64,000 nt of DNA from Brachyspira intermedia PWS/A (GTDB taxonomy: Bacteria; Spirochaetota; Brachyspiria; Brachyspirales; Brachyspiraceae). Both the position numbers and the translations under genes were made by a program. Positions 43,215 to 51,591 of this stretch are shown in pieces; the stretch's first letter is position 1, and every line of letters starts with the position of its first letter. The DNA is taken from positions 2,728,001 to 2,792,000 of the forward strand of contig NC_017243.1 of NCBI RefSeq assembly GCF_000223215.1, written 5' to 3'. A model generated the notes under the pieces. The model was not told the origin of the DNA and made no database searches. It saw only the letters and a program-made list of their open reading frames with translations.

Positions 43215-44621
43215 ATGAAAACTTTTATGGATAAAGATTTTTTATTATATAATGAAACATCAAAAACACTTTTTCATAACTATGCCTGCAAATGTCCTAT
43301 ATTTGATTATCATTGTCATTTAAATCCGAAAGAGATTGCTGAAAATAAAAAATTTAAAAATATAACAGAGATTTGGCTTTATGGTGATCATTATAAATGG
43401 AGAATGATGAGAGCTAATGGCATAGATGAAAAATTCATAACAGGTGATGCATCCGATTATGATAAGTTTATTGCTTGGGTAAAAACTGTACCTAATTTAA
43501 TAGGAAATCCTCTTTATCATTGGAGTCATTTGGAGCTTCAAAGATATTTCGATATTTATGAAGTTATTAATGAAGATAATGCTGATATAATATGGGAAAA
43601 AGCTAATCAAAAATTACAGAATATGACTATTAAAGATATTCTTAAAAAATTTAAAGTTCATACCATAGGAACAACCGATGATCCTATAGATAATTTGGAA
43701 TATCATAAATTAATAAAAGAAGGTAAAGCTCAAATAGGACAAATTAATACAAAAATAGTACCTTCTTTCAGACCTGATAAGTCTATAAATATAGAAATGC
43801 CTGATTTCAGTGATTATATAAAAAAGCTTGAAAATGCAAGCAAAATAAATATAAAAGATATAAAATCATTAATTGAAGCTTTATATAATAGAATAGATTA
43901 TTTTAAAAATTTAGGCTGTGTATCAAGCGATTGTTCTTTATCAACAGTACCATTTAATTTAGATGAAGAAAAAAATATTGATAATATTTTCAAAAAAGCT
44001 ATGAACAAAGAAACATTATCTAATGAAGATATAGAAAAATACAAAACATATATTCTTATAAAATTAATAAAAAAATATAAAGAATCAAATTTAGTTATGC
44101 AAATACATATTTCCGCTATGAGGAACAATAATGAAGTAATGTTTAAAAAATTAGGGCCTGATACAGGATATGATTCTGTTGGAGATTCTAATATCATAGA
44201 AAAATTATCATTATTATTAAAGACTGCTAATAATGATGGAGGACTTCCTAAAATTATTTTCTACAGCCTTAATCATAAAGATTATTATCCTCTTTCAACT
44301 CTTATGGGATGTTTTCAAGAAGGCGGTATAAAAGGAAAGATGCAATTAGGTTCCGCTTGGTGGTTCTGTGATAATAAAGACGGAATGGAAGAACAGATAA
44401 AAATTCTTGCCAATACTGGATCATTAGCTTTATTCGTAGGTATGCTTACTGATTCAAGAAGTTTCTTATCATACTCAAGACATGAATACTTTAGAAGAAT
44501 ATTATGCAATATAATAGGAGAGTGGTCTGAAAAAGGCGAAGTTCCTAACGATATTAAATATTTAGGAAATATAATAGAAAATATATGCTTCAATAATTCT
44601 AATATTTACTTTAATAATTAA
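43215..44621 (+). CDS. uxaC: Glucuronate isomerase
   Basis: Converts D-glucuronate to D-fructuronate (and galacturonate to tagaturonate), the first intracellular step after beta-glucuronidase. Amidohydrolase-like fold of 468 residues. PIFDYHCHLNPKEIAENKK at about residues 28-46 includes the metal-binding HxH. GTTDDPIDNLEYH near 155 and LGSAWWFCDNKDGMEEQ near 380 are family blocks. GGGG/AGGGG binding site at 43200-43205. Completes the uronate pathway with uxuB, uxuA, kdgK and eda. Confidence 0.95.
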   Translation: MKTFMDKDFLLYNETSKTLFHNYACKCPIFDYHCHLNPKEIAENKKFKNITEIWLYGDHYKWRMMRANGIDEKFITGDASDYDKFIAWVKTVPNLIGNPLYHWSHLELQRYFDIYEVINEDNADIIWEKANQKLQNMTIKDILKKFKVHTIGTTDDPIDNLEYHKLIKEGKAQIGQINTKIVPSFRPDKSINIEMPDFSDYIKKLENASKINIKDIKSLIEALYNRIDYFKNLGCVSSDCSLSTVPFNLDEEKNIDNIFKKAMNKETLSNEDIEKYKTYILIKLIKKYKESNLVMQIHISAMRNNNEVMFKKLGPDTGYDSVGDSNIIEKLSLLLKTANNDGGLPKIIFYSLNHKDYYPLSTLMGCFQEGGIKGKMQLGSAWWFCDNKDGMEEQIKILANTGSLALFVGMLTDSRSFLSYSRHEYFRRILCNIIGEWSEKGEVPNDIKYLGNIIENICFNNSNIYFNN

Positions 44622-44667
44622 GCATGATAAATTATAAATCATAGTTTTACATTTTAAGGAGTTTTTT

Positions 44668-45300
44668 ATGTTAGAAAAATATATACAAAATAAAATAATA
44701 CCTGTAGTAGTCATTGAAAATGAAGAAGAAATAAGAAATGTAGCAGAACTTTGTCTAGAATTTCTTCCTTCTATAGAATTAACTTTAAGAACAGAATACG
44801 GATACAAAGCTTTAGAAATATTAGCCAAAGACTACCCTACACTTCCAAGATCTGCTGCTACTGTTTTAAATACAGAACAGGTTGATAGAATACTTGACTT
44901 AGGAACGAATATAATAATAAGCCCAGGATTTCAGCCTATAATGCTTGAATATGCCAAAAAGAAAAATTATCATTATATACCAGGTGCTGCGACTCCTGCT
45001 GAAATAGAACAATGTTTAGCTTACGGACATAAATATATAAAATTCTTCCATGCAGGTTTATACGGAGGAATTAATTGGATAAAAAATATAGCTCCTGTTT
45101 ATCAGCATACCGGAGTAAAATTTATGCCTTTGGGTGGTGTAAGTATAGACAATGCAAAAGAATATTTGCAAAACAAAAATGTATTTGCCTGCGGAGGCTC
45201 TTGGTTATGTCCTAGAAACTTAATGGAAGAAAAAAATTGGAAAGAAATAAAAAGAAGATTTGAAGAAGCTCATCATTTAATAAAAGAATTGGGAATTTAA
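44668..45300 (+). CDS. eda: KDPG/KHG aldolase
   Basis: Cleaves 2-keto-3-deoxy-6-phosphogluconate to pyruvate and glyceraldehyde 3-phosphate. Class I aldolase of 210 residues. The general base Glu lies in IELTLRTEYG (about residue 39), and the Schiff-base Lys in YIKFFHAGLYGG (about residue 129; the usual KFFPAE is KFFHAG here). The phosphate-binding end is FMPLGGVSIDNAKEYL. AAGGAG before the ATG. Last gene of the uronate locus, followed by a hairpin. Confidence 0.93.
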   Translation: MLEKYIQNKIIPVVVIENEEEIRNVAELCLEFLPSIELTLRTEYGYKALEILAKDYPTLPRSAATVLNTEQVDRILDLGTNIIISPGFQPIMLEYAKKKNYHYIPGAATPAEIEQCLAYGHKYIKFFHAGLYGGINWIKNIAPVYQHTGVKFMPLGGVSIDNAKEYLQNKNVFACGGSWLCPRNLMEEKNWKEIKRRFEEAHHLIKELGI

Positions 45301-45351
45301 TAAAACTTTATTATATGATTTTTATATACTTTCTATGTATAAATAATATAG

Positions 45352-45396
45352 GTGAATATAAATTTATATAAAATAAATTTGCATTCACTTATTATT
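45352..45396 (+). terminator. Terminator of the hexuronate locus
   Basis: GTGAAT..AAATTTAT (45352-45367) pairs with ATAAATTT..ATTCAC (45373-45388), two mismatched bases between the stem halves, then TTATTATTTTTT. Confidence 0.7.
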
Positions 45397-45446
45397 TTTT
45401 GTATAATTTCAAAGTATAATCTTTAATATTTAGGACAGTTTATAAT

Positions 45447-46039
45447 ATGATTAGTGAAGAAAACAAATATTTTTATAGTGCATTGAGCAATATTCAAAAT
45501 AAAAAATATGATGAAGCTATTGGTGATTTATTAAAAGTTATAGAAATAGACAATGATAATTTAGATGCTTATCATAATTTAGCAAGAGTATATTATGAAA
45601 TAAAAGATTATGATAAAGCAATAGAGACTTATAATAAATCTATTGAAATATATCCTCATGACAGCGATACTTATTATTATAGAGCAGAAGTTTATATGGC
45701 AAAAAAAGATTATGATAAAGCTATAGAAGATTTGGAAAAAGCTATTGTAAAAAACAAAGCCTATTCCGATGCCTATTATCTAATGTCTGTAGCATATAGG
45801 AAAAAAAGAAATATAAAAAAGCTATTAAATATTTAAAGCAAACATTAGAGTTTTATGATGAAGACTATATAGCATATTATGATCTCTACAAACTATATAA
45901 CATACTTTCAAATCATGAAAAAGAAGAAGAAAAAAAAGAAAAGTATATTCTTAAATCTCAAAAATATTTAAAAAAATCAGCCGACTTAGGATATGAAAAA
46001 GCTATAGAAAAACTAAATAATGATGGTAGTAACATATAG
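45447..46039 (+). pseudogene. TPR protein gene with A-tract frameshift
   Basis: The first frame (45447-45836) encodes three good TPR units, such as ALSNIQNKKYDEAIGDLLKV and AEVYMAKKDYDKAIEDLEKA, then breaks in the fourth. The next frame carries on the repeat (AIKYLKQTLEFYDEDYIAYY) and ends with KSADLGYEKAIEKLNNDGSNI at TAG 46037. The joint holds A7 at 45801-45807 and, in frame, ATA AAA AAG (A AAA AAG heptamer, 45814-45820). One extra A or a -1 slip restores about 197 residues. Cytoplasmic; partner unknown. Confidence 0.75.
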
Positions 46040-46160
46040 AAATTTTAAACTTTAATCATATTTTACATATTATAAAATATAAAAAATAATTTACTTGCAA
46101 TATTATAAATATAAAATATTATATAATATAGGTAAATTAGTTAATAAAGGAGATGATAAT

Positions 46161-46715
46161 ATGTCCAAAAAAGTTTTAGTACCTTTAGCTGAAGGATTTG
46201 AAGAAATAGAGGCTGTGACTATTGTTGATGTTTTAAGAAGAGCAAATATAGAAGTAGTAACTGCTTCCTTAACTGATAATTTAGATGTAAAAGGCTCCCA
46301 TAATATTTTTATAAAAGCAGATACAACTCTAGAAAAAATAATGAATTATGATTTTGATGCTATAGCTCTTCCTGGTGGAATGATAGGCATGAATAATTTA
46401 AAAGCAGATATGAGAGTTATAGAAAAAATTAGAGATATGTATGAAAGTAAAAAGTTAGTATCAGCAATATGTGCTTCTCCTATAGTACTAGGTGAAGCTG
46501 GAGTTATAAATGGAAAATATACTTGCTATCCTAGCTGTGAAATATATGTAAAAGGCGGTGAATATGTAGAAAAAGACTTAGTAGTTTGTAACGATAATGT
46601 TATAACTTCTAAAGGACCTGCTACTACAGTATTCTTTGCTTTAGAAATAGTAAAATATTTAAATGGATCTAATGAAGAATTAGCAAATGCTTTATTAGTA
46701 CCATTGATCAAATAA
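46161..46715 (+). CDS. DJ-1/PfpI family protein
   Basis: The start at 46161 (MSKKVLVPLAEGFEEIEA) is chosen because AAAGGAGATGATAAT precedes it; the frame extends upstream to 46095 without a binding site. 184 residues of the DJ-1/ThiJ/PfpI fold: acidic Glu in EGFEEIEA, the nucleophile elbow SAICASPIVLGEAGV (Cys about residue 104) and TSKGPATTVFFALEIV at the end. The layout is closest to YajL/DJ-1 bacterial proteins, proposed to act in oxidative-stress defence or glyoxal repair; the exact activity is debated. Confidence 0.9.
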   Translation: MSKKVLVPLAEGFEEIEAVTIVDVLRRANIEVVTASLTDNLDVKGSHNIFIKADTTLEKIMNYDFDAIALPGGMIGMNNLKADMRVIEKIRDMYESKKLVSAICASPIVLGEAGVINGKYTCYPSCEIYVKGGEYVEKDLVVCNDNVITSKGPATTVFFALEIVKYLNGSNEELANALLVPLIK

Positions 46716-46741
46716 TTAATTATAAAAAATTTGAGGGTTAA

Positions 46742-47728
46742 ATGAAAGTTATTATACCAGCAGCCGGAGAAGGCTCTAGATTAAGACCGCATACTATTAC
46801 AAAACCCAAACCAATACTTCCTATAGCGGGCTCTACAATTATTGATTTTATAATGACTGAAATATCTTCTATACAAGATTTAGAAGAAGTAATATTTATA
46901 GTAGGTTATTTAAAAGATCAAATGATTGAATATTTAAGTAATAAATATACAAATATAAAACTAACATTTGTAGAGCAAAAAGAGTATAAAGGTTTGGCTC
47001 ATGCTATATCACTTACAAAAGAACATATAAAAGATGATGACAAAATATTTATTATTTTAGGAGACACCATATTCAAATTAAATCTGTCAAATATAGTAAG
47101 CAAAAATGAAAATTCTCTTGGAGTATGTGAAGTTGATAATCCAAGCAGATTCGGAGTAGCAGTATTGAATGAGCAAGGTGTTATAACAAAATTAGTTGAA
47201 AAACCACAAGAGCCTATAAGTAATTTAGCTCTTACAGGTATGTACAATATAGTTAATACCAAAGAGTTATTTGAAGCTATAGACTACATTATAAAAAATG
47301 ATATAAAAACTAAAAATGAATATCAGCTTACAGATGCTTTGGAATATATGATAGAAAACTCAATTATATTTAAAACATTTAAATTAGATGGCTGGTATGA
47401 CTGCGGTGAAAAATCTACTATGATAGAAACAAATAAATCTATCATTAAGCATGAGATATTAAGCAAAGGTATAAAAGACACCGCTATAATACCCCCTGTA
47501 TTCATAGATAAAGATGTAAAAATAGAAAATTCTGTAATAGGCCCTTATGTACATATTGGAAAGAATTCAAAAATAGAAAACTCCATCTTAAAAAACAGCA
47601 TTATATTTGAAGAAGTTAATATATCTAATGCATTTATGGACAATTCTATAATCTCTGAAAAAGTTACATATAAAGGAAAAACTCATTCAATGGATATAGG
47701 TGCCTCTATCACAATAGAACAAAATTAA
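46742..47728 (+). CDS. Sugar-phosphate nucleotidyltransferase
   Basis: NTP-transferase (RmlA/GlmU-like), 328 residues. The signature GEGSRLRPHTITKPKPILPI (about residues 8-27) has the G-x-G-x-R and the downstream Lys of the nucleotide site. ILGDTIFKLNLS (about 100) carries the metal Asp. A left-handed beta-helix of about four hexapeptide turns covers 255-325 (VIGPYVHIGKNSKIENS). Joins a nucleoside triphosphate to a hexose-1-phosphate; glucose-1-phosphate thymidylyl- or uridylyltransferase is likely but unproven. GAGGGTTA precedes the ATG; 26 bases behind the DJ-1 gene. Confidence 0.87.
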   Translation: MKVIIPAAGEGSRLRPHTITKPKPILPIAGSTIIDFIMTEISSIQDLEEVIFIVGYLKDQMIEYLSNKYTNIKLTFVEQKEYKGLAHAISLTKEHIKDDDKIFIILGDTIFKLNLSNIVSKNENSLGVCEVDNPSRFGVAVLNEQGVITKLVEKPQEPISNLALTGMYNIVNTKELFEAIDYIIKNDIKTKNEYQLTDALEYMIENSIIFKTFKLDGWYDCGEKSTMIETNKSIIKHEILSKGIKDTAIIPPVFIDKDVKIENSVIGPYVHIGKNSKIENSILKNSIIFEEVNISNAFMDNSIISEKVTYKGKTHSMDIGASITIEQN

Positions 47729-47744
47729 TAATATTTGCAATATT

Positions 47745-47790
47745 AAAAAAAGGAAGCTTCATTATAAATATGACAGCTTCCTTTTATTTT
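47745..47790. terminator. Bidirectional terminator
   Basis: AAAAAAAGGAAGCT and AGCTTCCTTTTATTTT, 16-base loop, between two convergent genes. Confidence 0.8.
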
Positions 47791-47802
47791 ATAATATAGC
47801 TT

Positions 47803-48240
47803 TTATAATGTAGCATTCATAAAAGCCATTACAATAAACTGCAAAAAACTCACAAATAAAAATATTCCTGTATCCATTATTAAAAGAGAATATGGATAAT
47901 TAGTAAGAAGTATTGAAAATCTCACTTTATCTGCTATTATCAAAGATGAATATGTTAAAAATCCTATAATTAATTTTAAATGCTCTTTCAAAGGCACAAA
48001 ATGAGAAAATACCATAAAAAATAATGCTATGAGTAAACTTTGAATAAAAGAAAAAAACTCAAAATAATATATCATCTTTATTCTATTATTCCAATTACGA
48101 ACACCAGGCAATATCTCTCTTCTATAATAGAATTTTTTAACCGATTGAAATTCTAGTACGAATCTTGTAGCTAAAAATCTAACTACATAACAAGCTAAAA
48201 CAAATTCCAAATATTTTACTATTATATTTTCCATAATCAA
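47803..48240 (-). CDS. Hypothetical membrane protein
   Basis: A 145-residue integral membrane protein with about four spans (residues 8-25, 58-80, 85-105 and 118-140) and a basic loop FYYRREILPGVRNWNNRIK after the first. Function not recognised. Its start overlaps the end of the SPASM protein gene by 4 bases (ATGA), so the two are translationally coupled. Confidence 0.65.
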   Translation of the reverse strand: MIMENIIVKYLEFVLACYVVRFLATRFVLEFQSVKKFYYRREILPGVRNWNNRIKMIYYFEFFSFIQSLLIALFFMVFSHFVPLKEHLKLIIGFLTYSSLIIADKVRFSILLTNYPYSLLIMDTGIFLFVSFLQFIVMAFMNATL

Positions 48241-49676
48241 AAATTATATAAATACCATTCATCACAATTCTTACAAAAATCTAATTTCTTGCAAACATTA
48301 TCAATAAAATAATTTTCAAGTGTCTTCCATATATTATCTATATTCTCTTCATATATAGAAGCTATTTTCTTTTCTTTGTTTATATCAAATCTGCAAATAT
48401 AAACATCTCCGTAACTATCTATAAATAAATCTCTAGACAAATGCCAGCAGCCTATATTAATAATAGGAGCCATATCCCCTACTCTATTGTCATCTATCAT
48501 GCCTCTGTAGTTGTAGTATTTCTGCATTATGATATCTACTTTGTATTTATCGAAATATTTATAATATGAAGCTAAATAATCAAAATTATCTTTCTGCTTA
48601 GTTATCTGTAAATAAGTATTCTTAGGCTCTCTAAGCAAATAATAATCTATATTAGACATAATAGTTTTCAAATCGCCATTATCATATATCTTGTTATAAA
48701 CATCTTCTTCTACAGTATCTAAATGTATTATAACATGAAGATTATTTCTCTCTGATTGCATAGATAATAATTTCTTGGCATTATCGCTGTCAAGAAGCAA
48801 TGCATTAGTTTCTAAATATACATTAACATTTTTATTTCTTGTAGAATATTCTAATATATCAAAAACATCTTTATTCAAAAGAGGTTCATAATAACTTCCT
48901 ATAGACATATGGAAATCGCCGCAAAAATTATAAAGTTTATCATAAATAGTTTTAAACTCATCTAAAGTGATATTCTTTTCTTCTTTTGAAAGCTCATTTT
49001 TTATAGTTTCATTTTTCAATAAATATTTATTCAATACATTTTGTCTATTATTAATATCTATTTCTACAAATGAAGGCAATGTTCTTCTGATGCTTGGATT
49101 TTCTTCTATTGCTTTCACCATTTCATTATAATCTTTATAATTGATGAGTTTTTTTATTAAAATAGCATTTCTCTTACTATCAGCAAATAGAGAAAGTCTA
49201 TAATATCTCATATCATGTTCAGATATAAGTATTTCTATTTCAAAAAAATTAGGATCAACAAACACAATATTGTTTATAGCATTTTCAGATACTTTAATAT
49301 CTTTAGTTTTTATAATATTAAATAATTTTTCAAAAGCGGTTCTTCTTATTATAAAAGGTACTATGCCGGAAGGATAATTTTCACCATAACTAAAATATGA
49401 TATATTTTCTTCATGTATCTTAGTTAATTTAATCGTTTCATCTTCATTAAATAAAGGCATATTTCCCGGTATATAAATTATATTGTCATAATTTTCGCTT
49501 TCTTTATATATGTTATTCAAATAATTTTCTATTTTTTCAAGATCATTATTTTCTATATATTTAACATCGCAATTTAATTTCTCTTTTAAAATATTAATCT
49601 TATCATTAAAGATACTATCAAATTCTTCAGAAAACTCATTGGAAAAAGTTTTATCAGCTAATATTAAAAAACTCAT
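48237..49676 (-). CDS. Spirochaete SPASM-domain protein without radical-SAM cysteines
   Basis: A 479-residue protein resembling the spirochaete-restricted spiro-SPASM family (recalled, not searched). An N-terminal nucleotidyltransferase-like half (about 1-190) precedes a radical-SAM-like barrel. Where CxxxCxxC is expected, the sequence is FVEIDINNRQNVLNKYLL, with no Cys. The barrel continues (FHMSIGSYYEPLLNKDV). A C-terminal SPASM-type cluster region keeps its Cys: GCWHLSRDLFIDSYGDVYIC and VCKKLDFCKNCDEWYL. It is therefore unlikely to cleave SAM but could bind auxiliary FeS clusters. Third in a leftward operon after prfA and a zinc-ribbon gene. Confidence 0.75.
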   Translation of the reverse strand: MSFLILADKTFSNEFSEEFDSIFNDKINILKEKLNCDVKYIENNDLEKIENYLNNIYKESENYDNIIYIPGNMPLFNEDETIKLTKIHEENISYFSYGENYPSGIVPFIIRRTAFEKLFNIIKTKDIKVSENAINNIVFVDPNFFEIEILISEHDMRYYRLSLFADSKRNAILIKKLINYKDYNEMVKAIEENPSIRRTLPSFVEIDINNRQNVLNKYLLKNETIKNELSKEEKNITLDEFKTIYDKLYNFCGDFHMSIGSYYEPLLNKDVFDILEYSTRNKNVNVYLETNALLLDSDNAKKLLSMQSERNNLHVIIHLDTVEEDVYNKIYDNGDLKTIMSNIDYYLLREPKNTYLQITKQKDNFDYLASYYKYFDKYKVDIIMQKYYNYRGMIDDNRVGDMAPIINIGCWHLSRDLFIDSYGDVYICRFDINKEKKIASIYEENIDNIWKTLENYFIDNVCKKLDFCKNCDEWYLYNF

Positions 49677-49699
49677 CTTTTACCTCTTATAAAAATTAA

Positions 49700-50407
49700 T
49701 TAAATATAATCCATAATATTATCAGGACTTCTTGATATCAAACCGCATACTTTGCATATATACAAACTCTTTTCTGCATCATCGTCATAATCAAGAACAT
49801 CTATATCCTGCAAATTATTAATATCATTATTTACTATCTTGGATAAATTAGAAGACCCGCAATAGGAACATCTGTAAATTAAATCTTCTGATATATCATC
49901 TATATATATTCTTTCATATCGTTTATCTTTTGATGAAAATCTTATTCTGTTATTTATATATCTATGAGGAAAAATTTCTATAAACTCATCTAAAGTTATT
50001 TTTTTTAAAGAATTAGATTTTATATTATCTATTTCATTTTTCCCTATCATTAAAGCACTAAACTGATTCATAGAAATATTATGTAAATTAATTAAATCAT
50101 TAAATACTTCATTAGTAAGTTCATAATTATCTAAAGTTATATATTCAGGATAATCGCTTACAATGAGTTTTAATTCTTCTCTATTTTCTTTAAAATATCC
50201 GAATTCACAAAATAAATATTTATCATCTTTATGATAGGCAAATAATCCAATCAAAGAATCATAAGTTTCATAAGAATCATTTCCGCTATAAGAATAATCT
50301 GCATATAAAACATTATCAAAACTTTTTATATATCTAATAACAGGATCATCATCATATAATTTATGAATAATCTTTTCTTCACCTAATATATTTTCTATAT
50401 CTTTCAT
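49700..50407 (-). CDS. Hypothetical protein with C-terminal zinc ribbon
   Basis: A 235-residue acidic protein. The first 180 residues are not recognised. The C-terminus carries RCSYCGSSNLSK and, 30 residues on, LYICKVCGLISRS, a CxxC-CxxC zinc-binding ribbon. Such ribbons usually bind nucleic acid or protein. It lies 20 bases downstream of prfA and 24 upstream of the SPASM gene, so it is part of one leftward operon. Role unknown. Confidence 0.65.
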   Translation of the reverse strand: MKDIENILGEEKIIHKLYDDDPVIRYIKSFDNVLYADYSYSGNDSYETYDSLIGLFAYHKDDKYLFCEFGYFKENREELKLIVSDYPEYITLDNYELTNEVFNDLINLHNISMNQFSALMIGKNEIDNIKSNSLKKITLDEFIEIFPHRYINNRIRFSSKDKRYERIYIDDISEDLIYRCSYCGSSNLSKIVNNDINNLQDIDVLDYDDDAEKSLYICKVCGLISRSPDNIMDYI

Positions 50408-50426
50408 AAAAATAACTCATAAAGTA

Positions 50427-51503
50427 TTAATCAGAATATGAAGCAAGCATATCTTCTTGTTCTTTTTTAAATAAAGCATCAGTTATCTCTGTAATTTCAC
50501 CGTCCATAAATCTATCTAATTTATAAAGAGTAACATTTATTCTATGGTCTGTAACTCTGTTTTGAGGAAAATTATAAGTTCTTATTCTCTCGCTTCTATC
50601 TCCTGAACCAATCTGCTCTCTTCTTTCTTTAGCTTCCTTTGCCTTTCTCTCAGCTTCTTCTTTCTCATATATTCTAGCACGAAGAACTTTCAATGCTTTT
50701 GCCTTATTCTTATGCTGACTTTTTTCATCTTGACACTGCACAACTAATCCAGTAGGTAAATGCGTGATTCTAACTGCACTGTCAGTGGTATTAACAGACT
50801 GTCCTCCCGGTCCGCTTGAACGGAATATGTCCACTCTTATGTCTTCATCTTTTATAACAACATCGCTTTCCATAGCTTCAGGCATAACAGCAACAGTAGA
50901 AGCAGATGTATGTATTCTTCCGCCTGACTCTGTAGCAGGTATTCTCTGTACGCGATGAGTTCCGCTTTCAAATTTCAATGTTCTGTAAGCATCTTTTCCG
51001 GATACTGAAAATATAACCTCTTTATATCCTCCAAGCTCCGTAGGGCTAGTATCTATTATTTCCATTTTTAAATTAGTTCTTTCTATAAAACGAGTGTACA
51101 TTCTAAATAAATCGCCTACAAATAAAGCAGATTCATCTCCTCCTGTACCTACTCTAATCTCAACTATAATATTCTTTCCGTCATTTTTATCTTTAGGAAG
51201 TAAAAGAAGTCTAAGACCATTTATTATATCTTCTTTTTTTTGATTAAGTTCCTCTATCTCTAATAATGCCATATCTTTAAGCTCTTTATCAGTATCAGGA
51301 TTATTAATCATCTCATTGGATTCATCTATTTCTTTTAATACTACTTTTAATTTTTTATATTCTTCTACAATATCTTCTATCTCTGATTTTTTTTTCATCA
51401 AATCCTGTATAACTCTATTATCCTTTATGTTGGCATCATTAAGTTTCTGCACTATATCTTCATAAGTTTTTTCTACCAATGACAGTTTATCAATTATTGA
51501 CAT
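50427..51503 (-). CDS. prfA: Peptide chain release factor 1
   Basis: Terminates translation at UAA and UAG. The start at 51503 ([16 protein letters not shown]) follows GGAGTGG; a longer frame to 51545 lacks a site. 358 residues. The anticodon-like PAT tripeptide lies in [17 protein letters not shown], and the universal GGQ in [19 protein letters not shown], where Gln contacts the peptidyl-transferase centre. RF1 does not read UGA, which fits Sec use of UGA elsewhere in this window. Heads the operon with the zinc-ribbon and SPASM genes. Confidence 0.96.
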   Translation of the reverse strand: MSIIDKLSLVEKTYEDIVQKLNDANIKDNRVIQDLMKKKSEIEDIVEEYKKLKVVLKEIDESNEMINNPDTDKELKDMALLEIEELNQKKEDIINGLRLLLLPKDKNDGKNIIVEIRVGTGGDESALFVGDLFRMYTRFIERTNLKMEIIDTSPTELGGYKEVIFSVSGKDAYRTLKFESGTHRVQRIPATESGGRIHTSASTVAVMPEAMESDVVIKDEDIRVDIFRSSGPGGQSVNTTDSAVRITHLPTGLVVQCQDEKSQHKNKAKALKVLRARIYEKEEAERKAKEAKERREQIGSGDRSERIRTYNFPQNRVTDHRINVTLYKLDRFMDGEITEITDALFKKEQEDMLASYSD

Positions 51504-51591
51504 AAAATAAATTCCACTCCAAAAAATAAGTATAATTATATACAAATAATGATATTTATCAACTATTATAAAATTTTCTTAATTATTCAAA

